Shown here: one piece after another, positions 21,012 through 32,115 of the stretch | Layout of the letters: the number at the start of each line of letters is the position of its first letter | Numbering within the stretch: the first letter of the stretch is position 1 | Assembly (NCBI GenBank): GCA_039105265.1 | Contig: JAPFFF010000014.1 | Span: 1-64,000 of the forward strand | Origin: Tritrichomonas musculus | Taxonomy: Eukaryota > Parabasalia > Tritrichomonadida > Tritrichomonadidae | Reading direction: 5' to 3' | Length of the DNA: 64,000 bases | Notes under the pieces: model-generated | What the model saw: the letters and a program-made list of their open reading frames with translations, nothing else | Told to the model about the DNA's origin: nothing | Database searches by the model: none | Position numbers and translations under genes: made by a program

Positions 21012-23438
21012 TTATACTTCTGAGAAGTAATCAGATATTTCCTTAACGCCATCCACAACAGAAGAGCAATAATTATAAAACTTTTGTCCTTGACCACACA
21101 TTTCGGATATAGTGCAAAATGTCCTATACACGCTATCTCTCTCGATTGGTAAAGAACTTGAAATCCAAGGGATTCCGATATTTGTAGCCAAGTCTGGTTC
21201 TTGCTTTGTGAACCAGCCGTTGTAATTGTACACGTTAGTGATGTAAATTGAGTCGTCATCTTCGAAATCGAAATCGTTCAAGAAATAATCATTGAAAGTT
21301 GGAAGAGTTACGAAACCGATTCCTTGTTTTTTATGAATCATTCCAAGAACTTTCGAAAACATTCCACCGATGTTGATTCCAGTGAACAAAATCTTCTCAT
21401 CATCAGAATAACGTTTGGATGCGATTATCTCTTCGACGGGATCGATGAACAACGAAGACATCGAAACAGGATCGAAGAACTGATTTCCAAAAATATGTGC
21501 AAACCTTGCATAGAAGCCGATCAGGTTATCAACAAATATACGATAGAATGGCACGATATCTTGGCAGAATGGCAAAACATATTCAATTGCAATCATTTCA
21601 ATTTGTAGACACAATTCAGTGCCAGATGAAAATCCTCTGAATCCATAGACGGTCAAGTTGTTATTAATCCTATATATGATGAATGGCGTATTCTTATCAA
21701 TGTGATGCACTTCATACTTAATTGTTCGGCTCCAATCAGGCCCGAAGAAGTATTTCATTTGATTGTCAAATATGGTGAAATTACGTTCAACATCATACGG
21801 ACCTAGGGCCAAACCGTAAGCGTCAATAAGTGACACACCTTCGTAGTTATAGAAGCAGGCATCATTGAACACATTGATGTCAGAATAGTTGTGGTTTGGA
21901 ATGTAGTCGAGGTTGTCAATTCTCGATATGCCAGAGACAAATTGCATATAAAAGAGGACAAGGATACTTGCAATGAAAACGACGAATGTAAACAGAGTTG
22001 ACAAGATAACAACAAAGTGCAAAGATGCACTTTTAGCTTTGTAAATGAAAGCTGTTCCAATATTGAAATAGCAAATTAACGGGAAGAAGATGATTCGCAA
22101 GATAAGAGAAGTAAGAAAGTAAGGCGAAAAAGTGCCAACTAAACGATAAATATCATAAGCAATAACGACGAAATTCAGAAAAGTGAAGAAAACCAAAAGA
22201 AATCGTTTTCGTTTTTGCGTGAACTTGTCATGGCCGATCTGCAAAGTGTACTCAAATAGAGGAACATATTCAATGGCAACAAACAAAGGCGTGATGTTCA
22301 CTGCTGCTTGATGTAGCAAAGTTTCTTGTTTATTGCCTCTTTTCTTTTCTTCATCATCTTTTTTCTTGTCATCGCCGGAGTTGAATGCGCTTTCACTAGA
22401 CAGTTCCAACGCATCGAAACGAACCTCAGCATAGGCGCTTTCGTATGTTTGAACCTCTTCTTCGGTTTGTTTGGCACGATTTTCATCGTTTTTTTCCATT
22501 ATTTCTTTGTATTTCTTGATCATTTTTTTAATGAACTTCTCTAAACGGCCGGGTTTGATTCTTTTCGATCTGCTGAATATCTTCCCGTAATAGTAGTATG
22601 TCGGGAGCATTAAGCATATGATCTGGACAACAATTGCAAGGTATGGAATCATGCCAAGAGTGATCATGAATTTGTCAATTGCAAATGTAACGTATACAAT
22701 ACCGCCAGCAACGCCGAGAACAAGTAAAGACGCAAAAACTAAGCCAAATTGCCTAATAAGATTCTTGTCTGCAATGTTTGCATATTCTTTGGCCCACCCG
22801 TATTTCGTATAACCGCTATTTATGGCGGTTACAAATGATAACTTGATTAATGTAGCAAATTCAAAAATCGAATCGGCAAAGTTCTTCACTGTTTTGATAA
22901 CAAAGTAAATGAAGAATTCAATCAGCGGATTAGCTAGTAGAATTTGTAGAATTGAAAAACCATATTGAACATAATCTTCTGAAAGTCCGTGGAAAAGCGG
23001 AGATAGTACGTATGAAACAACTGTTGATATGAAAAATACGTAATTAATTATAATAACCGTATAAAAGGAGCAAATCATAGTAATTAATACAATTGATACT
23101 GATATAGCAAGTATAAATTTATATGTAAAATTCATCCCCACAACGCTCCACATCAAACAACTTTTTATTGGGCCTTCATCTGAATCTGAAGACATAGATG
23201 ATCCACTTAATTCATCGTTTTTCTTTTTATTGCAGCAACAGCAACCACAACATCCTTTTGATTTGCCATCTGAAGAATCGTCGTCATTAAATATAAGTTT
23301 TTTTAGACCATAGCCCAATGAACTTGAATCCAAATAATCAATTTTATTTGATTTTATATTATCGCTTAGCTGTGAAGTGTTTTCATCAATTGAATTCATA
23401 CTGAGAGGTTCTTCGTCTGATGATCCTTCTGAATCCAT
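21012..23438 (-). CDS. Multi-pass membrane protein with class-3-lipase-like domain (catalytic Ser lost)
   Basis: 808 aa. The N-terminus is acidic and Ser-rich, with a cysteine cluster at residues 63-69 (KGCCGCCCCNKKK), a likely palmitoylation site. Hydrophobic segments lie at about 103-147, 160-183, 232-285, 411-460 and 472-502, with a charged cytosolic linker at 286-370. The last 300 residues resemble a class 3 lipase: YGFRGF (598-603) fits the oxyanion strand, and G-I-N-I-G-G (687-692) fits the nucleophile elbow GxSxG, but Asn689 takes the place of Ser. If the alignment holds, the protein is probably not a serine hydrolase and may be a sensor or scaffold. It is divergent from the Sel1 gene, with an 861-bp gap. 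The start is the ATG at 23438; the ORF is long and clean. Confidence 0.7.
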   Translation of the reverse strand: MDSEGSSDEEPLSMNSIDENTSQLSDNIKSNKIDYLDSSSLGYGLKKLIFNDDDSSDGKSKGCCGCCCCNKKKNDELSGSSMSSDSDEGPIKSCLMWSVVGMNFTYKFILAISVSIVLITMICSFYTVIIINYVFFISTVVSYVLSPLFHGLSEDYVQYGFSILQILLANPLIEFFIYFVIKTVKNFADSIFEFATLIKLSFVTAINSGYTKYGWAKEYANIADKNLIRQFGLVFASLLVLGVAGGIVYVTFAIDKFMITLGMIPYLAIVVQIICLMLPTYYYYGKIFSRSKRIKPGRLEKFIKKMIKKYKEIMEKNDENRAKQTEEEVQTYESAYAEVRFDALELSSESAFNSGDDKKKDDEEKKRGNKQETLLHQAAVNITPLFVAIEYVPLFEYTLQIGHDKFTQKRKRFLLVFFTFLNFVVIAYDIYRLVGTFSPYFLTSLILRIIFFPLICYFNIGTAFIYKAKSASLHFVVILSTLFTFVVFIASILVLFYMQFVSGISRIDNLDYIPNHNYSDINVFNDACFYNYEGVSLIDAYGLALGPYDVERNFTIFDNQMKYFFGPDWSRTIKYEVHHIDKNTPFIIYRINNNLTVYGFRGFSSGTELCLQIEMIAIEYVLPFCQDIVPFYRIFVDNLIGFYARFAHIFGNQFFDPVSMSSLFIDPVEEIIASKRYSDDEKILFTGINIGGMFSKVLGMIHKKQGIGFVTLPTFNDYFLNDFDFEDDDSIYITNVYNYNGWFTKQEPDLATNIGIPWISSSLPIERDSVYRTFCTISEMCGQGQKFYNYCSSVVDGVKEISDYFSEV

Positions 23439-24299
23439 TTTCGATCTCGTAATTAATTGAAATTAGTTTTTTTTTATAACCAAACTTTCAATTGCATTTA
23501 ATTTTTTTAAAATAATTTCTTTTTTCTGATATTTATTTTTGTTTTATCAAATTAATGCCATTTCAATATCTTTAAAAAATAATGATTAAAAAAAGAAATA
23601 ATTATTTTTATATATTCTAGACCAAAAATTTTATATTAAATGTGGTGATAATTACTTTAATATCTGATAATTAAAAAATAATGAAATATAATCATCATAA
23701 TTCTATAAATTAACCAATAAATGTGATTTAAAATAATATAAGCATATTTATTTTATATAAATTAAACCAAAATAATATAAATATAAAGAAGTATTTCGAT
23801 TTTATAATAAAAATAAGAAAATCAATTTATTTTGTTATTTATCATGTAAACTTTGTTTTAAATAATATAAATAATTAATATAAAATCAAATAAAACTATT
23901 TAAGTAAATACAATTCATAAATTCATTTTTTTAATGAGTTATTTATTGATAATATAATCGGGTTATCAAAAAGTGAAGTATAATAATTGTGCGCCATAAT
24001 TTTTTCTGAAAAACTATAAAAAAAAAAAAAAAAAAATCATAATGCCAATAATGCATTTCAAATTATTTAATAAAGCTTCTGACTCCTCTGCCCTACTTTT
24101 TTCAGAAAATACTTTTTATGATTGTTTTCAAAGTTCACAATTTATTTCTGAAAAATATCTCAATATTTTTCAATTAATCGCATAAATGATTATTTTGTTT
24201 CAAATATTTCTCTGAGTTCTCTCATTTTTCTATTTAAACCTTTTTATAGAATTCCACTTTTTGCATAATTATATTGATCCAAAAAAGCATTGTATTTAT
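23439..24299. other. Divergent intergenic region
   Basis: Over 80% A+T by eye, between two divergently transcribed genes, so it must hold both promoters. Near the plus-strand gene ATTCCACTTTTTG (about 24251) resembles a weak initiator 45 bases before the ATG. Nothing else recognised. Confidence 0.5.
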
Positions 24300-27200
24300 A
24301 TGTCCAAAGAATTAGCATATTCCTGCACAGCCCATTTATTAAATAGACAAGATTACAAAGAAGAAGTGATTGAAGATTGCCAACCATGGTTAGAACTTAC
24401 TCAACATTGTCATGAAATTCTTTTGTATCCAATATCAAAAGACTTTAGATCTAATATTTCGAATAAATGCAAATATGTTAATGAAGTTGAATTTACGTAC
24501 CAGTTTATACACCCTGCAATTGCTCAAACATATAAATATACATATTCTGAAAACCTTTCAGTATCTTATCTCGGTAACAAAAATTCGCTCTTTGTAAAAG
24601 GATTAGCAAATGGGAAACTTTCCAATACTAAAAAGCAGATAATTCTCATTGGAGTAATATCTGCTTTAAAATATCTTGAAAGCAAAGGTGTATCTCATTA
24701 TTGTTTAGATGTAAATCATATAATTTTTGACAAGCTTCAGTTTCCAAAGCTCGTTTGCTCAGGAATTCCAACTGCATTTAGACCTCAAAACTGGGATGAT
24801 AAGAAATCAGCAATTCAGTCATTTGGTAAATTTGCCCAAACAATTCTTTCTAATCAAAGCAAAATTCCAGCCCCCATTCAAACTTTGGTTGATAATTGTA
24901 TTAACAATCGATCAAATGATTTACCAACGTTTGATGAGATTTTGGATACGCTTTCAAATGAGAGCAATTACCTCGATGGTGTTGAAAGTAGTACCATTTC
25001 CCAGTATATTGAATGGCTTGATTTCCAAGATAAATTTCCATGCAACTATTTCTTTGAACTGGATCCTATACAGCGCGAAAATTTGCATAGAGCTGTTGAA
25101 AAACGATTTCAAGCCGAAGAAAAAAAAATTGAAGCGATATCAAAAAAATTATATAATGGTGAAGGCGGATACCCGAAGGATCTTTTAGGAGCATTGTATT
25201 TTGCTGTAGATTGTTATGGTATAAATGTACCGAAATCTTTTCTCAAATATTACGGATTTCCAGATTGGCTCCAAAATTTGAATAGCCATATTAAAGAGTT
25301 GTATCATGAACTAGACGAAGATGGCGATAAAGTAGAATACAATCCAAATAGCGAGTTCCTTATCGAAGAGGGGAAAAATCGAAGCAAGCTAGAGTCAACC
25401 GAAAACAGTGATATTAAGTTTGTGATCAATTCTTATTTGAAAGGATCAGGTGGATTCCCGAAATCTGAGCAAGCAGCCTTTTTTCATGTTAAAAAACTGT
25501 TAAAAAAAGAAGAAAACAATCCACTTTTATTAACAGAGCTAGGAAAAATGTACGAAAATGGAATTGGAACGCCAATTAACTACCAAAAAGCAATTAAATG
25601 CTTTGAAAAAGCTGCCAATTTTGATCAAGAAGCAAAACAGTTCATGCAGCAAGCCCAAGCAAAGCAAAAAGAGCTCGAAAAACAAATTTCTAATCTTCCC
25701 GAAGAGTGTAAAGCAAAACTAGAGAAAGCGAATTCCAACAATTTCAGAAAAACGATGTACGTTGCCTTTTCATTTTTGCATGGATTGAACGGATTTCCGA
25801 AATCGCAATTTCATGCATATCTCTACTATAAAAAGGCAGCCGAAATTGATCCATATGTTTATTGCATGCTTGGCAACTTGTTCAGGACTGGAATCGGCTT
25901 TCCACAGAACATACATAAAGCCGCTAAATTATATAAATTGTCAAATTTGAATGGATGTCTTCGAGGCCGATTTTACGACGGATTCATGCAGCTACGTAAT
26001 TTTTATCCGCCGAGATCAACGAGGAAGCAATTAAAGTATCTTGATAAGTTTTTCTTTGATTACAAGAATCAGCAAGGAAAGTCTAATGCATTTAATTATT
26101 GCAGAATGATTCATGTGTCGCAACTACACTTTCCAATTTTTCTCAGCTTTTACATTGACGCAGAATCAACTTTCTATGGGCATAGCCAAGCTGAAGGAGT
26201 TGATCAAAGGCGTCAAAATGATTCAACTTACATTAAACAGTCTATTTGGTCGATGAGTGATGTTGATAACGACGTTGATGATGATGATGATAGCGATGAT
26301 GATGATAAAAAGAAAACTCTTAATGATACAGAAGTCCAGATTACAATGTGGTTTACGCTTTACCAACTAAAACTATTGATCGATAATGGCATTTTACTGA
26401 AAGATATGGAACCAGAAGCTGAGCTTTTTAAAGATTCATACTACTATTTTGCCATCACTGATATTGGTTCAATTCGTTTTCGTCATAGAAATAGAACAAT
26501 TCAGCATGTTTTGTATAAGCAATTCAAGAAATCAATTCCTGAAAGATTAAAGGAATCGATTAAAAAACAAGTGAAGAAAGACATGACAGTTGAAGAAATC
26601 TTATCCTATTATGAAAATAACTTAGTAAGCAATAGAGTTGATAAGGATGAATTCGAATCATTTATTCGTAAATGTAAAAGTTTCGTCCCACTTGATTCAG
26701 CCAAAATACTGGTCTCAGAAAAAGTTGACAGAGCAGAATCAGGTCACAAAGAAAGTTTACAAGAATGCGCGCGTAATTATTTCTTTGGCCATGATTCATT
26801 CCCAATTAATTATCGAGAAGCATTCAGATACTATGAAATCCTGGCAAACGACAACTTCAATGATTCAAATGCACAGATGTGGCTTGGAACGATGTTATCG
26901 AAAGGCATTGGCGTCAAACAAGACATTCAAGAATCGTTGAAATGGTTCAAAAAAGCATCAGATCAAGGTGATGTTAAAGCACAATTAACATATGCGTTAT
27001 TCCTTGAATATTACAATAGAAAGCTCAAAGATCCTGCTGATCCAAACATTCCATACTTGAAGCTCTTATTCAAGTCAGCCGATGCACTTGATCCGCAATC
27101 ACTTTTTGAAATGGGCAAGCTGAAAGAGTCGCACGTTTCATGGGAATATGGGAGAACGAAAAGCGTCAAGTACTATTTAAAGGCATCGCAATTGGGCCAC

Positions 27201-28313
27201 ATTGAATCAACACGAAGGCTATTTCACGTTTACAAAAAGCTTGGAATGAATAATGAACAAAACTCGCTCTTGCCGTTCTTGAGGACAATCAACGATCCAA
27301 AATACATTTATATTTATGCAAAGGCGCATTACGACCAAGGTGACTATGAGAACTCAATCAAATACACAAAGATAATGCTTCCTTCGAAGAACCCCAAATT
27401 CCGTAAATTATACGCCGATCATCTTCTCTACGGCCGTGGAATTGAAAAAGATACCGATACTGCCAAAAAGTTCTACATTGCTGCCACCAAAAAGTATCCA
27501 AAAGCCGTCGTTGCACTTGCCAATATATATGCTAAGGGAATTGACTGTGAACAAGACTTGGTTAAGGCAAGGAAAATTTATTTAGAAGCAATCCGTTGTG
27601 CGAGTTATAGCAATGGTCTTGAATCAGCCTGCCAAAAGCTTTATAGCGATTTCTGCGAGAAGCACAAATACTTCAAATCTGCTTTTAACTTCCAGAACAA
27701 AATTGCAAAGGACAAAAAGAACAAAGAAGCGCAATATAAAGTAGCAATGTCTTTGCTTTGTCCAGAACATAATGAATGCAAGAAGGATATCAAAAGAGGA
27801 ATTGCTTTCTTGACGATGTCTGCTGATCAAAATTATCCAATCGCTGCTTACGAGCTTGGAAAGTCTTACATATACGGAAAATACAAGCAAAAGCGAAACT
27901 TCGAAAAAGGTGTCGAATACTTGAAGGTGGCAAGCAACTTGAATTACACAATGGCAACTTTCTTACTCGGTAAAATTTATCATCGTGGAATAGGAACAAT
28001 ACCTGACGATGAGTTGGCAAAGGACTTCTTCACAAAGGCTGCAGGCAAAGATCACCCTGGCGCAAAGTATTACCTGTCTTTGAACGATAAGATCGACTTC
28101 ATCAAAAGACGAAATTATTTGATCGAGTCGGCAGAGCAAGGTTATCCTGACGCTCAGTTTCGCTATGGCGTTGACTTGTTGGAATCGGCACTCGATCAAG
28201 AAGACGAAGATTATCAGACTGGAATTGAATACATTCAAAAAGCTGCACGTCAGAATAATAAAAAAGCAAAAGCTTATTTAGATAAGCTTACAACATCGAG
28301 CAAAAAATCATAA
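24300..28313 (+). CDS. Pseudokinase with C-terminal Sel1-like repeats
   Basis: 1,337 aa from the ATG at 24300; an upstream in-frame TTG at 24261 is not a convincing start. Residues about 60-240 follow the protein-kinase plan: FIHPAIAQTY (like 'HPNIV'), then ALKYLESKG, then HYCLDVNHIIFD where HRDLKPxNILLD is expected, and KLVCSG where DFG is expected. The catalytic Asp is Cys135, the loop Lys is Asp137 and DFG is CSG (153-155), so the kinase is almost certainly inactive. Sel1-like repeats follow, for example LGKMYENGIG, LGNLFRTGIG, LGTMLSKGIG, LLYGRGIEKD, LANIYAKGI and LGKIYHRGIG, with an acidic Asp-rich insert near residues 660-680. Sel1 arrays are helical protein-binding scaffolds; kinase-Sel1 fusions are numerous in trichomonads. 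The role is probably adaptor or signalling. Confidence 0.8.
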   Translation: MSKELAYSCTAHLLNRQDYKEEVIEDCQPWLELTQHCHEILLYPISKDFRSNISNKCKYVNEVEFTYQFIHPAIAQTYKYTYSENLSVSYLGNKNSLFVKGLANGKLSNTKKQIILIGVISALKYLESKGVSHYCLDVNHIIFDKLQFPKLVCSGIPTAFRPQNWDDKKSAIQSFGKFAQTILSNQSKIPAPIQTLVDNCINNRSNDLPTFDEILDTLSNESNYLDGVESSTISQYIEWLDFQDKFPCNYFFELDPIQRENLHRAVEKRFQAEEKKIEAISKKLYNGEGGYPKDLLGALYFAVDCYGINVPKSFLKYYGFPDWLQNLNSHIKELYHELDEDGDKVEYNPNSEFLIEEGKNRSKLESTENSDIKFVINSYLKGSGGFPKSEQAAFFHVKKLLKKEENNPLLLTELGKMYENGIGTPINYQKAIKCFEKAANFDQEAKQFMQQAQAKQKELEKQISNLPEECKAKLEKANSNNFRKTMYVAFSFLHGLNGFPKSQFHAYLYYKKAAEIDPYVYCMLGNLFRTGIGFPQNIHKAAKLYKLSNLNGCLRGRFYDGFMQLRNFYPPRSTRKQLKYLDKFFFDYKNQQGKSNAFNYCRMIHVSQLHFPIFLSFYIDAESTFYGHSQAEGVDQRRQNDSTYIKQSIWSMSDVDNDVDDDDDSDDDDKKKTLNDTEVQITMWFTLYQLKLLIDNGILLKDMEPEAELFKDSYYYFAITDIGSIRFRHRNRTIQHVLYKQFKKSIPERLKESIKKQVKKDMTVEEILSYYENNLVSNRVDKDEFESFIRKCKSFVPLDSAKILVSEKVDRAESGHKESLQECARNYFFGHDSFPINYREAFRYYEILANDNFNDSNAQMWLGTMLSKGIGVKQDIQESLKWFKKASDQGDVKAQLTYALFLEYYNRKLKDPADPNIPYLKLLFKSADALDPQSLFEMGKLKESHVSWEYGRTKSVKYYLKASQLGHIESTRRLFHVYKKLGMNNEQNSLLPFLRTINDPKYIYIYAKAHYDQGDYENSIKYTKIMLPSKNPKFRKLYADHLLYGRGIEKDTDTAKKFYIAATKKYPKAVVALANIYAKGIDCEQDLVKARKIYLEAIRCASYSNGLESACQKLYSDFCEKHKYFKSAFNFQNKIAKDKKNKEAQYKVAMSLLCPEHNECKKDIKRGIAFLTMSADQNYPIAAYELGKSYIYGKYKQKRNFEKGVEYLKVASNLNYTMATFLLGKIYHRGIGTIPDDELAKDFFTKAAGKDHPGAKYYLSLNDKIDFIKRRNYLIESAEQGYPDAQFRYGVDLLESALDQEDEDYQTGIEYIQKAARQNNKKAKAYLDKLTTSSKKS

Positions 28314-29084
28314 TTAAATTGAATACTTTATTTTATAAATGCTATTTTCTTTACTTAAGTGTGTAGTTCTTTTTTAAAAAAAAAAAAAAAAATTATTTAT
28401 TTTTTTACATGTGCATTAATTATTTAGGGTAAGAATTTATCTTCTTTTGCCATTTATGTTTTGGTTCTGGCAATTAATCGAAAAACTTACTATAAATAAT
28501 TAATGATTTAAAATATTATCAAATATCAAAACCTTATGGTGATTCCGTCTGGATATAAAGATAAATCAAAAAACATATTTGTTGTTTTCGATAATTATTG
28601 TTTGATTTGTCAATATTCTAGCAAGATGCTAATATTTAATATTTTATTTTTCAATTCAATTCAATTGAAAAACAAAATTTGTATAAACTCATAGAAATAC
28701 CAAATCTTTTTTCATTTGTATTTTTACAAATGAATATATCTGACTATATGCACTATATTAAGATCTTCCAATATATATTTTATTGATATTAATAAAAAAG
28801 AATATATTCTTATTAATTTTGTGGTATAGTTGAATTTATCTTATAAATGTAAGTTTATTTTCCATTTACTTCTTTACAGAGCCTCTTTAAGCTTGTAAAA
28901 TATACCCAAATGTAAAAAAAAGACCTGGTCTTGGTGATTCTTTCTGGTCTTTTGGCGATTTTAATAAATCTTTTAAAAAGTTATTTCTTATGAATTATTA
29001 AATAAAATGATTAAATGATATTTGATTAAATAATAATTCAATTTACGAATCAACATTCAATAAATTCAATGAATTTATTTTATT
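28314..29084. other. AT-rich intergenic DNA, left of a TIR element
   Basis: No gene recognised. Near 28920-28977 it has TTGGTGAT and TTGGCGAT motifs, which recur on the other side of the element at 29168-30018. TAAGCTTGTAAA at about 28888 has an inverted copy near 30602. Confidence 0.5.
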
Positions 29085-29167
29085 ACTCGGCTATATATAT
29101 TCATAAAAATATAAATACTATTAATATTTCAATGCATTATTTCAATGCATTATTTATTATTCGGCTA
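29085..29167. repeat. Partial tandem duplication of about 74 bp with a preserved empty site
   Basis: ATTACTCGGCTATATATATT (29083 onward) and ATTATTCGGCTA (29156-29167) begin two copies of one segment. The second copy is interrupted right after CGGCTA by the TIR element. Its remainder resumes at 30019, where 38 bases match 29092-29129 exactly. The first copy is thus the uninterrupted version of the insertion site. Confidence 0.8.
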
Positions 29168-30018
29168 AAGTATACAAAAAAACCAGTTCCTAACCGCTAA
29201 AAACCAGTTCCAAATTTTAATTTCAATTGTTTATATTATATTTTTTGATAATAAAAACGATAATTGAATGGTTTATATTAATCATTATTGAATATAGGTC
29301 CCACCGATAAATTTTATTTGAATTTTTGTATAAATGAACTTTTTGAATACTCAATTGTTTAAACAATAGCACATCATTTAATTAAGAGTATTCAACAGAA
29401 AGGCTGCCACCTAGAGAACAAGAAACCTATTGGATCAGAAGTACTTTCGATTTTGTGTGTGTTGAAACAATGGTCGCATCAGAAATGTATCAAAATTGTT
29501 TTGACTATAGATCTCAATGTCATCACATATTTTCAAAAAAATCTTGTTAAGAAAACAAGTTTCCCGCTTTAAGAACATGCTAAATTATTGAATGATACCT
29601 CTATATGGCTGAATTTTTAAACTTTTTTGAATATAATTAAAATTATTTTTCGAAATTTGTTAAAATTGTTTTTAAAATTGTTTTTAACTTGTGATGAACA
29701 CAATGAACCAAATGATGGAATTGTTGTATCATTCTTTTTTGGTCAAGGAATCTGATTTTCATAGAGATATTTTATTATTCACTTTTGCCCAGAAAAAGTC
29801 GAACTTTTCCAAGGGAAAAGTGAATTTTGAACATCCCTAGATTTTCACCTTATATTCACCATTTTTTTATCTTTTAAAATTATTTGAGAAAAAACATTTT
29901 TATTATTCTCAAAAATTTTACAAATTCAAAGAATAAAAAATATCTTATCAGAAAATTGAAAGAACAAAATTTTGGGAACTGGTTTTTATCAGAAAGGAAC
30001 TGGTTTTTTTGCATACTT
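29168..30018. mobile_element. Non-autonomous TIR element (851 bp) with TA target duplication
   Basis: Ends AAGTATACAAAAAAACCAGT... and ...TTTTTTTGCATACTT are inverted over about 46 bases, with a six-base mismatched block in the middle. Each end carries two ACCAGTTCC motifs. TA flanks both sides (29166-29167 and 30019-30020). Comparison with the empty site just upstream shows that exactly one TA was duplicated. There is no reading frame of note inside. The TA duplication fits the Tc1/mariner superfamily; no partner transposase is in the window. Confidence 0.8.
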
Positions 30019-30997
30019 TATATATATTCATAAAAATATAAATACTATTAATATTTTAAATACATTTTATATCGGTATATATTTAAAATATAAATGAAAA
30101 AAAATTATTTTCAATTGAAAAAATGCTTTTATTGATTTTATTATATATTTATATCTTATTTTTTTTTTTATTTTATATTTGATATTTTGAAAGCTTTACA
30201 AATCACCATCGCCAAAAAAACCGTTTTGGTGATCTCCAAAATATATGTAAACTATTCAAAATTGAATGCTGTCGCCAAAAGCCCAAGACCTGGGCTTTTG
30301 GTGAAATCGGTTATTTGGCTTTTCATCGTCAATATAAATGAGCTTTTTATTATTATTTTATATGATATATTATACAAATCATACAATTATTTTGTAATAT
30401 TCAAAAAATAACATTTTTTTACTGAGAAAATCTTATCGATTATTAATATGACTTTTGATAAAACTCATTTAATTCCTCTTTCAAATAATTCAATGGTTTA
30501 TGACTTTTGATAAAACTAAATTTTATTAATAAAATTTATTTGACAATAATATGGTTACATTTGGTGATTTTTAAAACCCAAAAAACGTTTATTTCACCAA
30601 ATTTACAAGCTTAGCCTCTTCCAAATTCCACCTCCATTAATGTCGTATTTAACCAGATATTTCATTTTTTTAATAAACCCATAAAAAGTCAATATATTCT
30701 GAGAGAAAACACATTTTTTATAAACTTTTTGAATATATCAATCATTCAAATATTTGAATATGTTTAAAATTATTTTTATCAAACTATAAATATACTGGGT
30801 TTTTTTAAAAAAAATAATATATTTTATCTAAAAAATATATTAAAAAAACTCGTCAAATTAATATAAAAATACTAAAAGATATCATGAAAGCAAGAATTCT
30901 TTATGCGATATGGTACGTTTAAAATTGCAATATCAGGCTCTTGAAAATATAATTCAGAATATCAAGAATACATATATTAATCTTGAAAAGAATTTAC

Positions 30998-31030
<33 letters not shown>

Positions 31031-31082
31031 AATTTAATTGTACAGGTATTTGTTTTTATGTAAAAAAGAAAAATTATATCGT
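30019..31082. other. AT-rich intergenic DNA with TTGGTGA motifs and a poly-A run
   Basis: Several TTTTGGTGAT/ATCGCCAAAA motifs at 30203-30300 and 30555-30600, and a long A run at about 31000-31026. The only open frame (30187-30411) has no ATG start and no recognisable product. No RNA gene seen. Confidence 0.5.
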
Positions 31083-31547
31083 TTACTTCTTACGTTCGAC
31101 ACCGACAGCAACACCACGACGGCCTGTTGATTTAGTACATTGACCACGAACTTTAAGGTGAAGTCCATGACGAATACCACGCTTCATTCTCATCTTTTTC
31201 ATTCTTTCGATATCGTTACGAAGGTTTGCACCAAGATCAGTACCAGCCCATTGAAGGTCTTTTCCTGAAGCTCTATCAAATCTTCTATTGAGCATCCATG
31301 TTGGAATGCCGTATTCAGTTGGGCTTTGAATAATTTTAACAATTTGTTCTTCTTCTTGTGTTGTTAATGTTCCTGCACGGCGGAGTGGGTCAAGGCCAGC
31401 GCGGCGGCATACTGCATGCGAGAAACGGCGTCCAAGACCTGAGATGTTTGTAAGAGCGAGATAAAGTGGTTTACGGCCATCAACGTTTGTAGCGAGCATA
31501 CGAACCATATCACGAAATGCTGATGGATCAACAGTCTCTAGAGGCAT
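31083..31547 (-). CDS. RPS18: 40S ribosomal protein uS13 (S18 in eukaryotic nomenclature)
   Basis: 154 aa, close to the usual 152 for the family. Conserved stretches are clear: NVDGRKPLYLALTNISGLG, then GRRFSHAVCRRAGLD, then YGIPTWMLNR, RNDIERMKKMR, RGIRHGLHLKVRGQ and TKSTGRRG, with the basic C-terminus VGVERKK. The protein sits in the head of the small subunit and contacts the P-site tRNA region. I chose the Met of MPLETVDPSAF because the family starts about there. An in-frame upstream ATG would add MSKLNGFVWPLSSK, and the open frame goes further still, but neither extension is conserved. TCAAGT, seven to nine bases before the chosen ATG, could be the initiator. The neighbouring genes are functionally unrelated. 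Confidence 0.95.
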   Translation of the reverse strand: MPLETVDPSAFRDMVRMLATNVDGRKPLYLALTNISGLGRRFSHAVCRRAGLDPLRRAGTLTTQEEEQIVKIIQSPTEYGIPTWMLNRRFDRASGKDLQWAGTDLGANLRNDIERMKKMRMKRGIRHGLHLKVRGQCTKSTGRRGVAVGVERKK

Positions 31548-32115
31548 TTTACTTGATAAAGGCCAGACAAAACCGTTCAATTTTGACATGTCGAATAAAA
31601 AAGTTTTCAATATTTTGAATGAGAACTGAAAAAATTGATAAAAAAAATTTTCATTAATTTTCAAGCTAAAGCACAAAAAAATTTAATCAAAAATAAAATA
31701 TTTATTAAATAATTTTTATTTTTCTATCTATTTGATAATAAAACTTTATAATAATCATTATTTATCTTTGATAATTTAAAGATAAAAATATTTAAAAAAA
31801 TTTTTATATTTGTATAATTATTCAAAAATATATCAAAGAGTTATCCAATTATCTTTTTTAAAATAAGTCAGAGCATCAAATAAAGCATCATTTTTGAATA
31901 AAAATATGTAATAAAAAATGTTTTTTATTAAAAAAATAAAATAATAATATTTCATTCACTTCAATTAAATATAGAGAGATGCTTTTTTAAAGATATCAAA
32001 AGAAAAACTCTCTGAACGTAAGGTATGAAAACGAAATATTTGTTAATATGTATTAAAAAATTAAATAAGTTATTGGTTAAAAAATAATTTACATAAAAAA
32101 AAAATATTATTAATA
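31548..32115. other. Intergenic region, AT-rich
   Basis: Lies between two minus-strand genes and so holds the RPS18 promoter and the 3' end of the ARM/HEAT gene. No gene, RNA or repeat recognised. Confidence 0.5.
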